The notes beneath the pieces were generated by a model. It did no database searches and had not been told where the DNA came from. It worked only from the letters and a program-made list of their open reading frames with translations. This document shows positions 27,201-36,046 of a stretch of 64,000 nt of DNA, piece after piece (positions within the stretch are counted from its first letter, which is position 1; each line of letters opens with the position of its first letter). A program made the translations under genes and the position numbers. Origin of the DNA: Candidimonas nitroreducens. Lineage in GTDB: Bacteria; Pseudomonadota; Gammaproteobacteria; Burkholderiales; Burkholderiaceae_B. Location of the stretch: positions 35,375 to 99,374 of the forward strand of contig NZ_NJIH01000016.1 of NCBI RefSeq assembly GCF_002209565.1. The letters are read 5' to 3'.

Positions 27201-28409
27201 ATGCACGCAGACACCAGCACCAACACGGATACCAGCACGGACACGGCCGGCGCGCGGCCTGCGCCCGCCGGCGCTATCTCGGCCTATGTCGCCACGCTGG
27301 TGGCATGCCTGGGCCTCGCCTCGGCCATGGGCATAGGCCGCTTTGCCTTCACACCGCTGCTGCCGCTGATGCAGCACAGTTTCGACCTGTCGCTGCGGCA
27401 GGGGGCCTGGCTGGCCAGCGCCAACTACATCGGCTATTTTCTTGGCGCCCTGGGCAGCTATCTGTTCGACCCCGAACCGGGCCGCAGCGCGCGGCTGAGC
27501 CTGCTGGCCATTGCCGTGCTTACCATCGCCACCGGCCTGACGCATGCTTTTTCGCTATGGGTGCTGTTGCGCTTGCTGACGGGGGTGGCCAGCGCCTACG
27601 CGCTGGTGGGTATTTCGTCATGGGTGCTGGCGGTGCTGGCAAAAAGCGCGTCGCGCGCACTGTACGGCTGGGTCTTTGCCGGCGTCGGCGTGGGCATGCT
27701 GCTCGCCGGCCTGGTCGGCCTGGCGGCCGGCGTCTGGCGCCAGTCGCCCGACCGCGCCTGGCTGGCGCTCGGAGCCTGCGCATTGGCGGTTTGCGCCTAT
27801 GCCTGGCGGCCCCTGGGCGCCTCGCCGCGCACGCGGGCGCCGGCGCGCACGCAGGGCGGCAAGGGCGGACTCGGGCTGCAGGGCTGGCTATTGGCTATTT
27901 GCTACGGCGTCTTTGGCTTCGGCTACATCATTCCCGCGACATTCCTGCCGGCCTTTGCCCGGCAGCTCATCGACGACCCGGCCGTGTTCGGCTGGATCTG
28001 GCCGCTGTTCGGACTGGTGTCCGCGGTGTTCGCGGTGATTTGCGCTAGGCTGTTCGGCCACTTGCGGCCTCGCCTGGTCTGGGCCTGCGGGCACGTGGTG
28101 ATTGCCGCCGGCGTGCTGGCGCCGGCGCTGGTGCCGGGGCTGGACGCCGTAGTATTCAGCACAATCTGTGTGGGCGGCACCTTCATGATCGTCGTCATGG
28201 TCGGCACTCGCGAGGCGCACCGTGTGGCGGGCGCCCACTCGGCGCGGCTGATCGCGGCCATGACCACGACGTTCGCCATAGGCCAATTGCTCGGGCCGCT
28301 GGCCATACCGGCCGGGCCGCTCAGCAGCGCCGTTTTCTATCCCAGCGTAGGCGCGGCCTGCCTGATGCTGCTAACCGCCATCGTGCTATTGCGGCGCGAC
28401 GGCTCATAG
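27201..28409 (+). CDS. MFS transporter, YbfB/YjiJ family
   Basis: This 402-residue, twelve-helix permease has the subgroup signature LASAMGIGRFAFTPLLPLMQ near residue 35, and ANYIGYFLGALGSYL. The substrate is unknown; the family is thought to export small molecules. The start is ATG 27201, or GTG 27195 two codons earlier; no ribosome site is visible for either. The first 25 residues are Thr/Asp-rich and polar. The divergent LysR gene likely controls it, and nitronate monooxygenase follows 16 bp later. Confidence 0.85.
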   Translation: MHADTSTNTDTSTDTAGARPAPAGAISAYVATLVACLGLASAMGIGRFAFTPLLPLMQHSFDLSLRQGAWLASANYIGYFLGALGSYLFDPEPGRSARLSLLAIAVLTIATGLTHAFSLWVLLRLLTGVASAYALVGISSWVLAVLAKSASRALYGWVFAGVGVGMLLAGLVGLAAGVWRQSPDRAWLALGACALAVCAYAWRPLGASPRTRAPARTQGGKGGLGLQGWLLAICYGVFGFGYIIPATFLPAFARQLIDDPAVFGWIWPLFGLVSAVFAVICARLFGHLRPRLVWACGHVVIAAGVLAPALVPGLDAVVFSTICVGGTFMIVVMVGTREAHRVAGAHSARLIAAMTTTFAIGQLLGPLAIPAGPLSSAVFYPSVGAACLMLLTAIVLLRRDGS

Positions 28410-28425
28410 TCCGATAAGGAATCCC

Positions 28426-29496
28426 ATGAATACAGCCTGCGCTCGCGCTGAACAGTTCTGCCGCCGTTTCGGGTTGCGTGCCCCGATATTGCTGGCGCCC
28501 ATGGCGGGAGCGTGTCCGCCGCAATTGTCGGTTGCGGTGGCCGAGGCGGGCGGCATGGGTGCCTGCGGCGTGTTGTTGATGCAGCCCGACGACATCGCCG
28601 CCTGGGTGGCGCAATTCCGCGCACACAGCCAGGGCGCGTTCCAGCTGAACCTGTGGATCCCCGACCCGGCGCCGGCGCGCGATGCCGGGCACGAGGCGGC
28701 GCTGCGCGCTTTCCTGGGGCAGTGGGGGCCGCCGGTTCCTGCCGAAGCTGCGGATGGCCGGCCGCCGGATTTCGCCGCGCAGTGTGCGGCGATGCTCGAT
28801 GCGCGGCCCAATGTGGTCTCTTCCATCATGGGTGTGTATCCGCCGGAATTCGTGCGCGAGCTCAAGGCACGTGGCATTGCCTGGTTCGCGGTGGCGACCA
28901 CCGTGGCCGAAGCGCGCCAGGCCGAGGCCGCCGGCGCCGACGCCATCGTTGCGCAGGGCGCCGAGGCGGGCGGCCATCGCGGCAGCTTCGACGCCGGCTC
29001 GGCCTTGCGCCAGCAGGCGGGCCTGTTCGCGCTGCTGCCGGCCGTCGTGGACGCGGTGCGGGTTCCGGTGGTCGCCGCGGGCGGTATCGCGGATGCGCGC
29101 GGCGTGGCGGCGGCCTTGACGCTGGGGGCCAGTGCGGTGCTGGTGGGTACGGGCTTTCTGCGCAGCGACGAATCGAGCATCCATCGCGCCTGGGCCGACG
29201 CGCTGGCCCGTACCGCGCCGGAAGACACCGTGGTCAGCCGTGTCTTCAGCGGCCGGGCGGGGCGCTGCATCGTCAATGACTATGTGCGTGCCGCTGCGGC
29301 GGACACTGCGCCGGCTCCGGCCCCGTACCCTGTGCAGCGCGGCCTGACCGCCGCGATGCGCAAGGCGGCGGCCCAGCAGGGCAATTTGCAGCACATGCAG
29401 GCCTGGGCGGGGCAGTCGGCCGCACTGGCGCAGGCGCGGCCGGCGGGCGAGATCGTGCACACGCTGTGGCAAGGAGCCCGGGCGCTGCTGGACTAG
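28426..29496 (+). CDS. nitronate monooxygenase (2-nitropropane dioxygenase family)
   Basis: This 356-residue FMN enzyme has a TIM barrel. APILLAPMAGA at the N-terminus binds the flavin. QGAEAGGHRG carries the catalytic His184. VPVVAAGGIADARGVAAAL and GASAVLVGTGFL form the phosphate-binding end. It oxidises alkyl nitronates, such as propionate 3-nitronate. It lies 16 bp behind the MFS gene, so they probably share a transcript, suggesting the transporter handles a nitro compound or a related product. Confidence 0.9.
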   Translation: MNTACARAEQFCRRFGLRAPILLAPMAGACPPQLSVAVAEAGGMGACGVLLMQPDDIAAWVAQFRAHSQGAFQLNLWIPDPAPARDAGHEAALRAFLGQWGPPVPAEAADGRPPDFAAQCAAMLDARPNVVSSIMGVYPPEFVRELKARGIAWFAVATTVAEARQAEAAGADAIVAQGAEAGGHRGSFDAGSALRQQAGLFALLPAVVDAVRVPVVAAGGIADARGVAAALTLGASAVLVGTGFLRSDESSIHRAWADALARTAPEDTVVSRVFSGRAGRCIVNDYVRAAAADTAPAPAPYPVQRGLTAAMRKAAAQQGNLQHMQAWAGQSAALAQARPAGEIVHTLWQGARALLD

Positions 29497-29612
29497 GACT
29501 AGGGGCCGCCTGCGCAGAGCTTGCCCGCCGGCCGGCCCGATTGATCTATGATGCAGGCTGCCCATCAACTACGTATCGACGCGCTCCGGATACGAACCGG
29601 GGTCGGCCCGCC

Positions 29613-30572
29613 ATGACACAGAAAATCACCCTATTGGCGCTTGTCGCCTTGCGCGCGCAATTCCTTGAGCAGCTGCGCGCCAAATACGATGTGATCTACG
29701 CACCCAAAGACGCCGACCGCCAGGCCGCGGTCGCGCAGCACGGTACGCGCGTGCGCGCCGTGATGACCATGGGCACGGTGGGCCTGACGGGGCAAGAAAT
29801 AGCCGCCATGCCCAATCTGGAGCTGATCTGCACCTTGGGAGTCGGCTATGAGAGGGTCGATCTGGCTGCCGCCGGAGCGCGCGGCATCATGGTCGCCAAT
29901 GGCGCCGGCACCAATTCGTCCACGGTTGCCGACCATGCCTTCGCCCTGCTGCTGGCCGTCGTGCGCGGCATTGTCAAGCTTGACCGCGCGGTGCGCGAGG
30001 GGCTGTTCCGCGACACTCTTCCAAGCTACATGCCGACGGTCTGCGGCAAGCGTCTGGGCATACTCGGCTTCGGCATGATAGGCCGCCAGATCGCCCGCAG
30101 GGCGGCCGGCTTCGACATGGAGGTCGGCTACTACAGCCGCAGCCGGCGCGACGATGCCGGTTGCCGCTATTTCGACACGCCGCTCGACCTGGCGACTTGG
30201 TGCGACTACCTGATCGCGGCGGTGCCCGGCGGCGTGGACACTCGCCACCTGGTGAATGCACAGGTGCTGCAAGCCCTGGGGCCCAAAGGCGTGGTGGTGA
30301 ATATTTCGCGCGGCAGCGTGGTGGATACCGATGCCCTGGCCGAGGCCTTGCGCACCGGCGTGATCGCCGCGGCCGGGCTCGATGTCTACGAAAGCGAGCC
30401 GCAGCCTCCGCAGCCTCTGATCGGCCTGTCCAACGTCGTGCTTACGCCGCACGTCGCCGGGCGCTCCCCGGAGGCCGCACAGGCGCAGTTCGACCGCTTC
30501 CTGGAGAATGCGGAAGGCTATTTCAGCGGACGCGGGGTCGTGTCGCCGGTACCCATGAGCGGGCCGGCCTGA
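29613..30572 (+). CDS. D-2-hydroxyacid dehydrogenase (NAD-dependent)
   Basis: This 319-residue protein has the NAD motif LGFGMIG at 151-157. The catalytic residues are Arg233 (SRGSVVD), Glu262 and His280 (TPHVAG). It probably reduces a 2-keto acid such as hydroxypyruvate or glyoxylate. The start at 29613 gives the normal family length; the upstream frame to 29466 overlaps the previous gene and is not protein-like. Its last 55 bases overlap the end of the convergent hydrolase gene. Confidence 0.9.
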   Translation: MTQKITLLALVALRAQFLEQLRAKYDVIYAPKDADRQAAVAQHGTRVRAVMTMGTVGLTGQEIAAMPNLELICTLGVGYERVDLAAAGARGIMVANGAGTNSSTVADHAFALLLAVVRGIVKLDRAVREGLFRDTLPSYMPTVCGKRLGILGFGMIGRQIARRAAGFDMEVGYYSRSRRDDAGCRYFDTPLDLATWCDYLIAAVPGGVDTRHLVNAQVLQALGPKGVVVNISRGSVVDTDALAEALRTGVIAAAGLDVYESEPQPPQPLIGLSNVVLTPHVAGRSPEAAQAQFDRFLENAEGYFSGRGVVSPVPMSGPA

Positions 30573-31381
30573 GCATGGCGGTCTAAAAAATCCAGCACGC
30601 AGCGGTTGAAGGCCAGCGGGTTGGCCAAGTTCATGCCATGGGCGGCCTGCGGGATGACCGCACGCTCCACATCCCGCAGCACTGCTTGTAGCGTGTCCTG
30701 GCGCCGCCCATAGCGGGGCGGGCTGTCGGCGCCGCCCAATAGCAGCACCGGGCATTCCAGCGCTTGCACCCTGGCCATGTCGAAGGGCAGTCCGGCTTCG
30801 CGCACCTGCGACAGCAGCGTGCCGGCATTGTCCCGCACCATGGTCTTGAACCAGCCCACCATGCGGCGCCAGGTATCGGGGCCGTTGACTGTGTCGACGA
30901 ATTCGGCCAGGGCGCCTTCGATGTCGCCCTGCTCGAGCCTGCGCACCGCGTCGTAGTGGAAGGCCGGCGGCGCCGGATCCCCAGCGGCCGGAAAGCCCGG
31001 GTCGGCCAGCGTCAGGCTGCGCAGCAGTTCGGGGTTGTTGCATGCCAGTTCCAGCGCCACGCGGGCGCCGCGCGAATGGCCCAGCAGGTGCACGGGGCTG
31101 GCGCCCGGCTGCAGGCGTATGAAATCCGCCAGGTCGCGGGCGTGTTGCTCGACGTTGAAACGCGGGTCTGCCCGGGTGTATGCCGCGGGCCAGTAGCCGC
31201 GCAGACTGGGCGCCAGCACGCGATAGCGCGCGCCCAGGGCCGGCAGCTGCCAGCGCCAGTAGCGGTAGTCGCACAAAGAGCCATGCACCAGCAGCACGGC
31301 GGGGCCGGCCCCGGTTGCGGTGTAGGCCATGGGGTAGTCCAGGCCCTGGACATGATATTGGGGTAGATCGGGAGCGGGCAT
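30518..31381 (-). CDS. alpha/beta hydrolase
   Basis: This 287-residue protein has the fold markers LLVHGSLCDYRYW (31-43) and LLGHSRGARVAL with nucleophile Ser103. PVLLLGGADSP gives the acid region and IPQAAHGMN the His near 252. No signal peptide. The substrate is unknown. The C-terminal 17 residues are read antisense to the end of the 2-hydroxyacid dehydrogenase gene. Confidence 0.88.
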   Translation of the reverse strand: MPAPDLPQYHVQGLDYPMAYTATGAGPAVLLVHGSLCDYRYWRWQLPALGARYRVLAPSLRGYWPAAYTRADPRFNVEQHARDLADFIRLQPGASPVHLLGHSRGARVALELACNNPELLRSLTLADPGFPAAGDPAPPAFHYDAVRRLEQGDIEGALAEFVDTVNGPDTWRRMVGWFKTMVRDNAGTLLSQVREAGLPFDMARVQALECPVLLLGGADSPPRYGRRQDTLQAVLRDVERAVIPQAAHGMNLANPLAFNRCVLDFLDRHAQAGPLMGTGDTTPRPLK

Positions 31382-31542
31382 GAAAAAAGATTTGTCGGGT
31401 TCGGGCAGGTGGCCGCGGCGGGCGTCAATATTCGTTCGGACTGTTCGTGGATCCGGCCCGCGCTTCGACCGTATCGATTGAAGCGGCGGGTTCCATTTCC
31501 AAATCGACCGTGCTGCGCTGCGCTTTCGCGTTCACGATCGAT

Positions 31543-32352
31543 TTAGGAATGGAATGAGTCGGCCAGGCCCGACACTAACACATGGGGATGGCCCAGGCTG
31601 GATGATTCCACGCGGGCCAATATGGAAAAGGCGCGCGCCAGGTGATCGGGCCGAATCACTTCGGCCGGCGTACCGGCCGCCAGCAGGGCGCCGTGCGTCA
31701 GCAGCAGGGCCTGGTCGGCATAGCGCAGCGCCATGTCCAGGTCGTGCAGCACCAGCACCACCAGGATGCGGCGCTCGTGCGCCAGGCCGAGCAAGATCTG
31801 CATGACATGATGCTGGTGGTTCAAATCCAGCGCGGTCAGGGGTTCGTCCAGCAGCAGTACGGCCGGCTCATGCACCATGGCCTGGGCGAGCCCGGCCAGT
31901 TGTCGCTGGCCGTCGGACAGCTCGTCCAGATAGCGATCCGCCAGGGCGGCGATGCCCAGCTCATCGAGCACGGCGGCGACGCGCCGCGCCGCGTTCGTGG
32001 CGGGTGCTGCGCCGGGCCGCGCCCGCAAGGCCACCATGACCGCCTCGAAGACGCTCAGGTGCACGTCGGCGGGCAAGCCCGGCGGCAGATAGCGCAGGTA
32101 ATGGGCGCGGGCAGCCGCGGCCATGGGGCGCAGATCGGTCGCGCCCAACGCCAGCCGTGCGGCGCGCGCGGGCACCAGTCCCGCCAGCGCCTTGAGCAGC
32201 GTCGACTTGCCGCTGCCGTTGGGGCCCAGCAGCGCCACCAGCGCGCCGGCGGGCAGCGGGGGGATATCGAGGCCGCTCAGTATCCCGCGCCCGCCCAGGC
32301 GCACCGAAATACCGTCGGCGAACAGGGAGTCGGTTTGCGTGGTTGGCGCCAT
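31543..32352 (-). CDS. iron-siderophore/heme-type ABC transporter ATPase
   Basis: This 269-residue ATPase has Walker A LLGPNGSGKSTLL, signature ELSDGQRQL (Asp instead of the usual Gly), Walker B VLLLDEPLTALD, and H-loop VLHDLD. It matches the FecE/FhuC/BtuD group. It is 6 bp downstream of the FecCD-type permease, so it is the motor of that importer. No binding protein gene lies nearby. Confidence 0.9.
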   Translation of the reverse strand: MAPTTQTDSLFADGISVRLGGRGILSGLDIPPLPAGALVALLGPNGSGKSTLLKALAGLVPARAARLALGATDLRPMAAAARAHYLRYLPPGLPADVHLSVFEAVMVALRARPGAAPATNAARRVAAVLDELGIAALADRYLDELSDGQRQLAGLAQAMVHEPAVLLLDEPLTALDLNHQHHVMQILLGLAHERRILVVLVLHDLDMALRYADQALLLTHGALLAAGTPAEVIRPDHLARAFSILARVESSSLGHPHVLVSGLADSFHS

Positions 32353-32358
32353 GGAGTG

Positions 32359-33432
32359 CTATTGCAGTACGCGCCGGCGCAGCAGCGCGGCCAGGAAGAA
32401 AGGGATGCCAACCAGCGTGGTGACCAGCCCGACGGGCAGCACGACGCTGGCCGAGATCAGTTCGGAGACGAGGCTGGCCGCGGCCAGCATGACGCCTCCG
32501 GCAAGCGCGCTGGCCGGCAAGTACCAGCGATGGTCTTCGCCCCAGAGCCTGCGCGCGATGTGCGGCGCGACCAGACCGACGAAGCCTATGACACCGGTAA
32601 GCGCCACGGCCAGTGCCGCCAGCACGCTGATGCGCAGCAGTGCCGCGCGCCGCAGCCTGCGCGGGTCGACGCCGAAGCCGGTGGCGCGATCGTCGCCGAA
32701 GCGCAGCGCGGTCAGCGCCCAGGACTGGCGCCAGGCATGCGCCAGCACCAGGGCCAGAACCAGGCTCATGACGGCCAGCCGCGGCCAGTCGCTGCGCGCC
32801 AGGCTGCCCATCATCCAGAAGACCAGATCCTGCAGTGCGGCGGCGCTGGCGGCGATCTGTATCAGCGACAGCAGGGCATTGAAGGTGAACACCAGGGCGA
32901 TGCCGAACAGGATCAGGCCGGGGGCGCCGATGCGCGCCCGGCGCGCCACCAGATCCAGCAGCCAGGCGCACAGCAGCGCGAAGACGAAGGCATTGCCCGT
33001 AAGCATGTATTGCTCCGCCACCCCGGGCAGGCTGAAGCCCAGCACCAGGGGCAGCGCCGCACCCAGCGCCGCGGCCGACGAAATGCCCAGCGTGAACGGG
33101 CTGGCCAGCGGGTTGTTGAGTACCGTCTGCATTTCGGCCCCCGCAAGCCCGAGTGCGGCTCCGACCACCGCGGCCATAAGAGCCTGGGGCAGGCGGATGT
33201 GCCAGACGATGACGCTGAGCGTGGGGTCGGCCTGCGGTGCACGCCATAGCGCCTGCGCCAACGCGCCGACGCTGGCCGGAGCGGGGCCGACCAGCACATC
33301 GGCGCACACCAGCAGCAGAAGCAGGGCGGCAAGCGCGCCCAGCCACAGCCTGCGGGTACGCTGCCGGTTTTGCTGGGGGCGATTGCCGTGCCCGTCGATG
33401 CCGGGCGTGCTGTGCGCCGACGGCCGGGGCAT
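32359..33432 (-). CDS. FecCD-family ABC transporter permease
   Basis: This 357-residue protein has about ten membrane segments. Family motifs are WHIRLPQALMAAVVGAALGLAGAEMQTVLNNPLASPFTLGIS and GVIGFVGLVAPHIARRLWG, the ATPase-contact loop. It imports ferric siderophore, heme or cobalamin together with the next ATPase. Its ATG overlaps the cpoB stop (TAATG), so its translation is coupled to the tol-pal operon. That is an unusual neighbour for a metal transporter, and the binding protein is absent. Confidence 0.92.
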   Translation of the reverse strand: MPRPSAHSTPGIDGHGNRPQQNRQRTRRLWLGALAALLLLLVCADVLVGPAPASVGALAQALWRAPQADPTLSVIVWHIRLPQALMAAVVGAALGLAGAEMQTVLNNPLASPFTLGISSAAALGAALPLVLGFSLPGVAEQYMLTGNAFVFALLCAWLLDLVARRARIGAPGLILFGIALVFTFNALLSLIQIAASAAALQDLVFWMMGSLARSDWPRLAVMSLVLALVLAHAWRQSWALTALRFGDDRATGFGVDPRRLRRAALLRISVLAALAVALTGVIGFVGLVAPHIARRLWGEDHRWYLPASALAGGVMLAAASLVSELISASVVLPVGLVTTLVGIPFFLAALLRRRVLQ

Positions 33433-34118
33433 TACTGCAGCAGTTTGAGGCGGCTCTTGGCGGTTTCAGCCGCGGAGGTTTGCGGGTAGGACTTGACGAT
33501 GCGCTGCAGGGTGCTCTTGGCGCCCGACAGGCTGTTGAGTTCGATCTGGCTGGCCGCCACCACCAGCAGCGCGTCGGCGGCCCGCGGGTCGTGCGGATCG
33601 GCCTGTACCAGCGCCTGCAGTTCCTGGATGGCGCCCTTGAAGTTCTTGCTGGCGTAAAGGCTGCTGCCCTGGTAGAAGCGGGCCTCGGAGGCCAGCTGGC
33701 TGCTCGGGTATTTTTGCAGGAAGGCGCCGAACCCGGCCGCGGCTTCCTTGTACTTGGCGCTGCGGAACAGGCCCATGGGCTGGTCGTAGGCCGCCTGTTC
33801 TTGCGGATTGCCGACCTGCTTGGGGCTGCCGCCGCTCTGGTCTTGCGTGGAGCGCTTGCTGAGATCCTGTTCCCAGCGCAGTTTTTCCAGCTCGCCGCGC
33901 ATCGTGGTGACTTCGTGCTGCAGCGTCTGGATCTGGTCGGCCAGCTGCAGCCGCGCCTGCTGGTTCTGCGTGGTCATTTGCTGGATCTGCTGGCGCAGAT
34001 CCAGAATGGCGCGCCGCGCTTCGTCGTCGGAGAAGGCATGAGCGGGCAGGGCCAAGCCGGTCAGCGACAGGGCGGCGGCGGCGAGGGCTGCGCGCAGGGA
34101 CGTGGATTGAAGGCTCAT
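33432..34118 (-). CDS. cpoB: Tol-Pal system protein CpoB (YbgF)
   Basis: This 228-residue periplasmic protein coordinates Tol-Pal with peptidoglycan synthesis at division. It has a signal peptide (1-28, cleavage after AHA). A trimerising coiled coil follows (DDEARRAILDLRQQIQQMTTQNQQARLQLADQIQTLQHEV, about 31-80), then tetratricopeptide-type repeats from about 110 (YDQPMGLFRSAKYKEAAAGF, FLQKYPSSQLASEARFYQGSSLY). It follows pal, but an intrinsic terminator lies in the 73-bp gap. Its TAA overlaps the start of the FecCD gene. Confidence 0.93.
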   Translation of the reverse strand: MSLQSTSLRAALAAAALSLTGLALPAHAFSDDEARRAILDLRQQIQQMTTQNQQARLQLADQIQTLQHEVTTMRGELEKLRWEQDLSKRSTQDQSGGSPKQVGNPQEQAAYDQPMGLFRSAKYKEAAAGFGAFLQKYPSSQLASEARFYQGSSLYASKNFKGAIQELQALVQADPHDPRAADALLVVAASQIELNSLSGAKSTLQRIVKSYPQTSAAETAKSRLKLLQ

Positions 34119-34136
34119 ATCGGTTTCCGTTCAAAT

Positions 34137-34169
34137 AAAAAACGCCGCGGCGGTCGGCCGCCACGGCGT
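34137..34169 (-). terminator. intrinsic terminator between pal and cpoB
   Basis: Read on the minus strand: a 12-bp stem (34169-34158 with 34153-34142, one G-U pair) with a CCGA loop, followed by a run of T (34142-34137). It lies 22 bp after the pal stop and 18 bp before the cpoB ATG. Confidence 0.85.
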
Positions 34170-34191
34170 CGTGCTGCGACGGGCGCGGATA

Positions 34192-34689
34192 TCAGCGCTG
34201 GTAGACGATATCGGCGCGGCGGTTTTCAGCATAGTCGGCTTCGGTGTGGCCCAGTGCCTTGGGCTTTTCCTTGCCGAAGCTGATGGCTTCGATCTGGTTG
34301 CTGTTCACGCCGAGCAGGGTCATCATCTTGGCGACTGCATCGGAGCGGCGCTGGCCCAGGGCCAGATTGTACTCGGCGCTGCCGCGTTCGTCGGCATTGC
34401 CTTCGATGCGAACCTTTTGCTGGTTGTGCGCGGCCAAGTAGTGGGCGTGCATTTCAACCAGGCTGCGGTATTGATCCGGCACCACGTAGCTGTCGAAGTC
34501 GAAGTACACCGAACGCTGCTGCGCCAGAGGGCTTTGCGGATTGAACGGATCCATGACCTGGCCGGCACTGGCCGAGCCCGAACCATTGGCGCCGTTGTTG
34601 GCGTTTTGATCCAGGGGCACGGAGCTGCAAGCGGCCAGGGCAGCGGCTAATGCAGCGATAGTGAGGCTTTTAGCGATGCGCGAGCTCAT
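34192..34689 (-). CDS. pal: peptidoglycan-associated lipoprotein Pal
   Basis: This 165-residue outer-membrane lipoprotein has the lipobox LAAC (Cys21). A Ser/Gly/Asn linker leads to an OmpA-like domain from about 55. Peptidoglycan contacts are in VRIEGNADERGSAEYNLALGQRRSDAV. It anchors the outer membrane to the wall and works with TolB. It lies 34 bp after tolB. Normal length for the family. Confidence 0.97.
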   Translation of the reverse strand: MSSRIAKSLTIAALAAALAACSSVPLDQNANNGANGSGSASAGQVMDPFNPQSPLAQQRSVYFDFDSYVVPDQYRSLVEMHAHYLAAHNQQKVRIEGNADERGSAEYNLALGQRRSDAVAKMMTLLGVNSNQIEAISFGKEKPKALGHTEADYAENRRADIVYQR

Positions 34690-34723
34690 TTAAGTTCCTT
34701 TGAAAGAAGAGTCACACTGAAAA

Positions 34724-36034
34724 CTAGTTGGTGAATGGGCCCCAAGTCGGTTCGCGCACTTTGCCATTGAGGGCCGACAGCGTTTGACGCACGCGGCCAT
34801 CGATAGAAACAACGGCCAGAACACTGCGACCGCCTTGAATAGAGCTATATAGGATCTGCATACCGTTCGGCGCGAAACTTGGGGATTGGTCGTCGGGCCC
34901 GTTGGTCAGCAATTGTTCGGAGCCGCTGGACATGTTTTGCAGCGCGATACGGAAGGCGCCACCCCTACGGGTGACGTAAACCAGATTACTGGCATCCGGC
35001 GACAGGTGCGGTGAGACGTTGTAACTGCCATTGAAGGTAATGCGTTGGGCTTCTCCGCCACTAACCGGCACTTTATAAGTCTGCGGACTGCCGCCGCGGT
35101 CGCTGGTGAAAATCAGCGAACCGCCGTCGGGGGTAAACGAAGGCTCTGTGTCGATCAGGGGGGAGCGCATGACGCGACGCAAGCCTGAACCATCCGCATT
35201 GATAGTATAGATCTGAGAGATGCTGTCGCGCGAGAGGACGATGGCAAGCTGTTGTCCGTTGGGTGACCAGGCCGGGGCGCTGTTGTTGCCTTTGAAGTTC
35301 GCAACCGGGAAACGTTGTCCGGTGGCGAGGGTCTGGAGATACACCACGGGCTTGCCGGATTCGAAGCTGACATAGGCCAGGCGCTTGCCGTCGGGCGACC
35401 AGGCGGGCGAAATAATGGACTGGCGCGAGCGCAGCATCACCTGCGGATTCTGGCCGTCGGCGTCTGCAATTTGTAACTCATAAGTGTTGCCGGTTTGCAA
35501 CACATAAGCGATGCGGGTAGAGAACACGCCACGAACACCGGTGATTTTTTGATAGATGCGGTCGGCGATCTGATGCGAAATGCGGCGCAGTTCTTTTTGG
35601 GTGCCGGTGAAGGCGACACCATCGAGCTGGCTCTTGCGCACGGAATCGACCAGACGGTAGCTGACACTGTATTGGTCGCCCGACTGCGTTATCGACCCGT
35701 AGGCCAGATAGTCGGCGCCGCGGCTGCGCCATTCGTCATAGGACACCGAGCTTTCGGTGCTGAGATTGGCGCCGGTGGCGTTGATCAGCTGGAACTGCCC
35801 CGTGCGGCTGAGGTCGGCGCGTATGACGTCGCCCACTGCCTGGCCTTGCCCGCTGCCGGAGAAATCGGCAATGGCGATCGGGTACTGGGTCGCGCCCACC
35901 CCGGAGATATCGACGCGCAACTGCGCCTGTGCCTGCTTGCCCGCCATCAGGCAGGCTGCGGCCATGAATAGTCCGCCGGCCCACAGCCGCCAGGAATGGG
36001 GCGAGGCGGGTCGGGCGAGAGTGGCTGCTGTCAT
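34724..36034 (-). CDS. tolB: Tol-Pal translocation protein TolB
   Basis: This 436-residue periplasmic protein has a signal peptide (about 1-37, cleavage after AQA-Q). An N-terminal domain (LRVDISGVGATQYPIAIADF) is followed by a six-bladed beta-propeller with WSPDGKRLAYVSFESG, WSPNGQQLAIVLS, FTPDGGSLIFTSDRGG and LSPDASNLVYVTRRGG. It links Pal and TolA. It starts 12 bp after tolA. The signal peptide is somewhat long, so an internal start is possible. Confidence 0.96.
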   Translation of the reverse strand: MTAATLARPASPHSWRLWAGGLFMAAACLMAGKQAQAQLRVDISGVGATQYPIAIADFSGSGQGQAVGDVIRADLSRTGQFQLINATGANLSTESSVSYDEWRSRGADYLAYGSITQSGDQYSVSYRLVDSVRKSQLDGVAFTGTQKELRRISHQIADRIYQKITGVRGVFSTRIAYVLQTGNTYELQIADADGQNPQVMLRSRQSIISPAWSPDGKRLAYVSFESGKPVVYLQTLATGQRFPVANFKGNNSAPAWSPNGQQLAIVLSRDSISQIYTINADGSGLRRVMRSPLIDTEPSFTPDGGSLIFTSDRGGSPQTYKVPVSGGEAQRITFNGSYNVSPHLSPDASNLVYVTRRGGAFRIALQNMSSGSEQLLTNGPDDQSPSFAPNGMQILYSSIQGGRSVLAVVSIDGRVRQTLSALNGKVREPTWGPFTN

Positions 36035-36046
36035 GTCTGCAATCTC

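Noticed and set aside
29631..31274. 547-codon open frame on the minus strand over the 2-hydroxyacid dehydrogenase
   Set aside because: Its upstream part is the hydrolase gene in another frame and the rest is antisense to a motif-complete dehydrogenase; it has no protein-like pattern.
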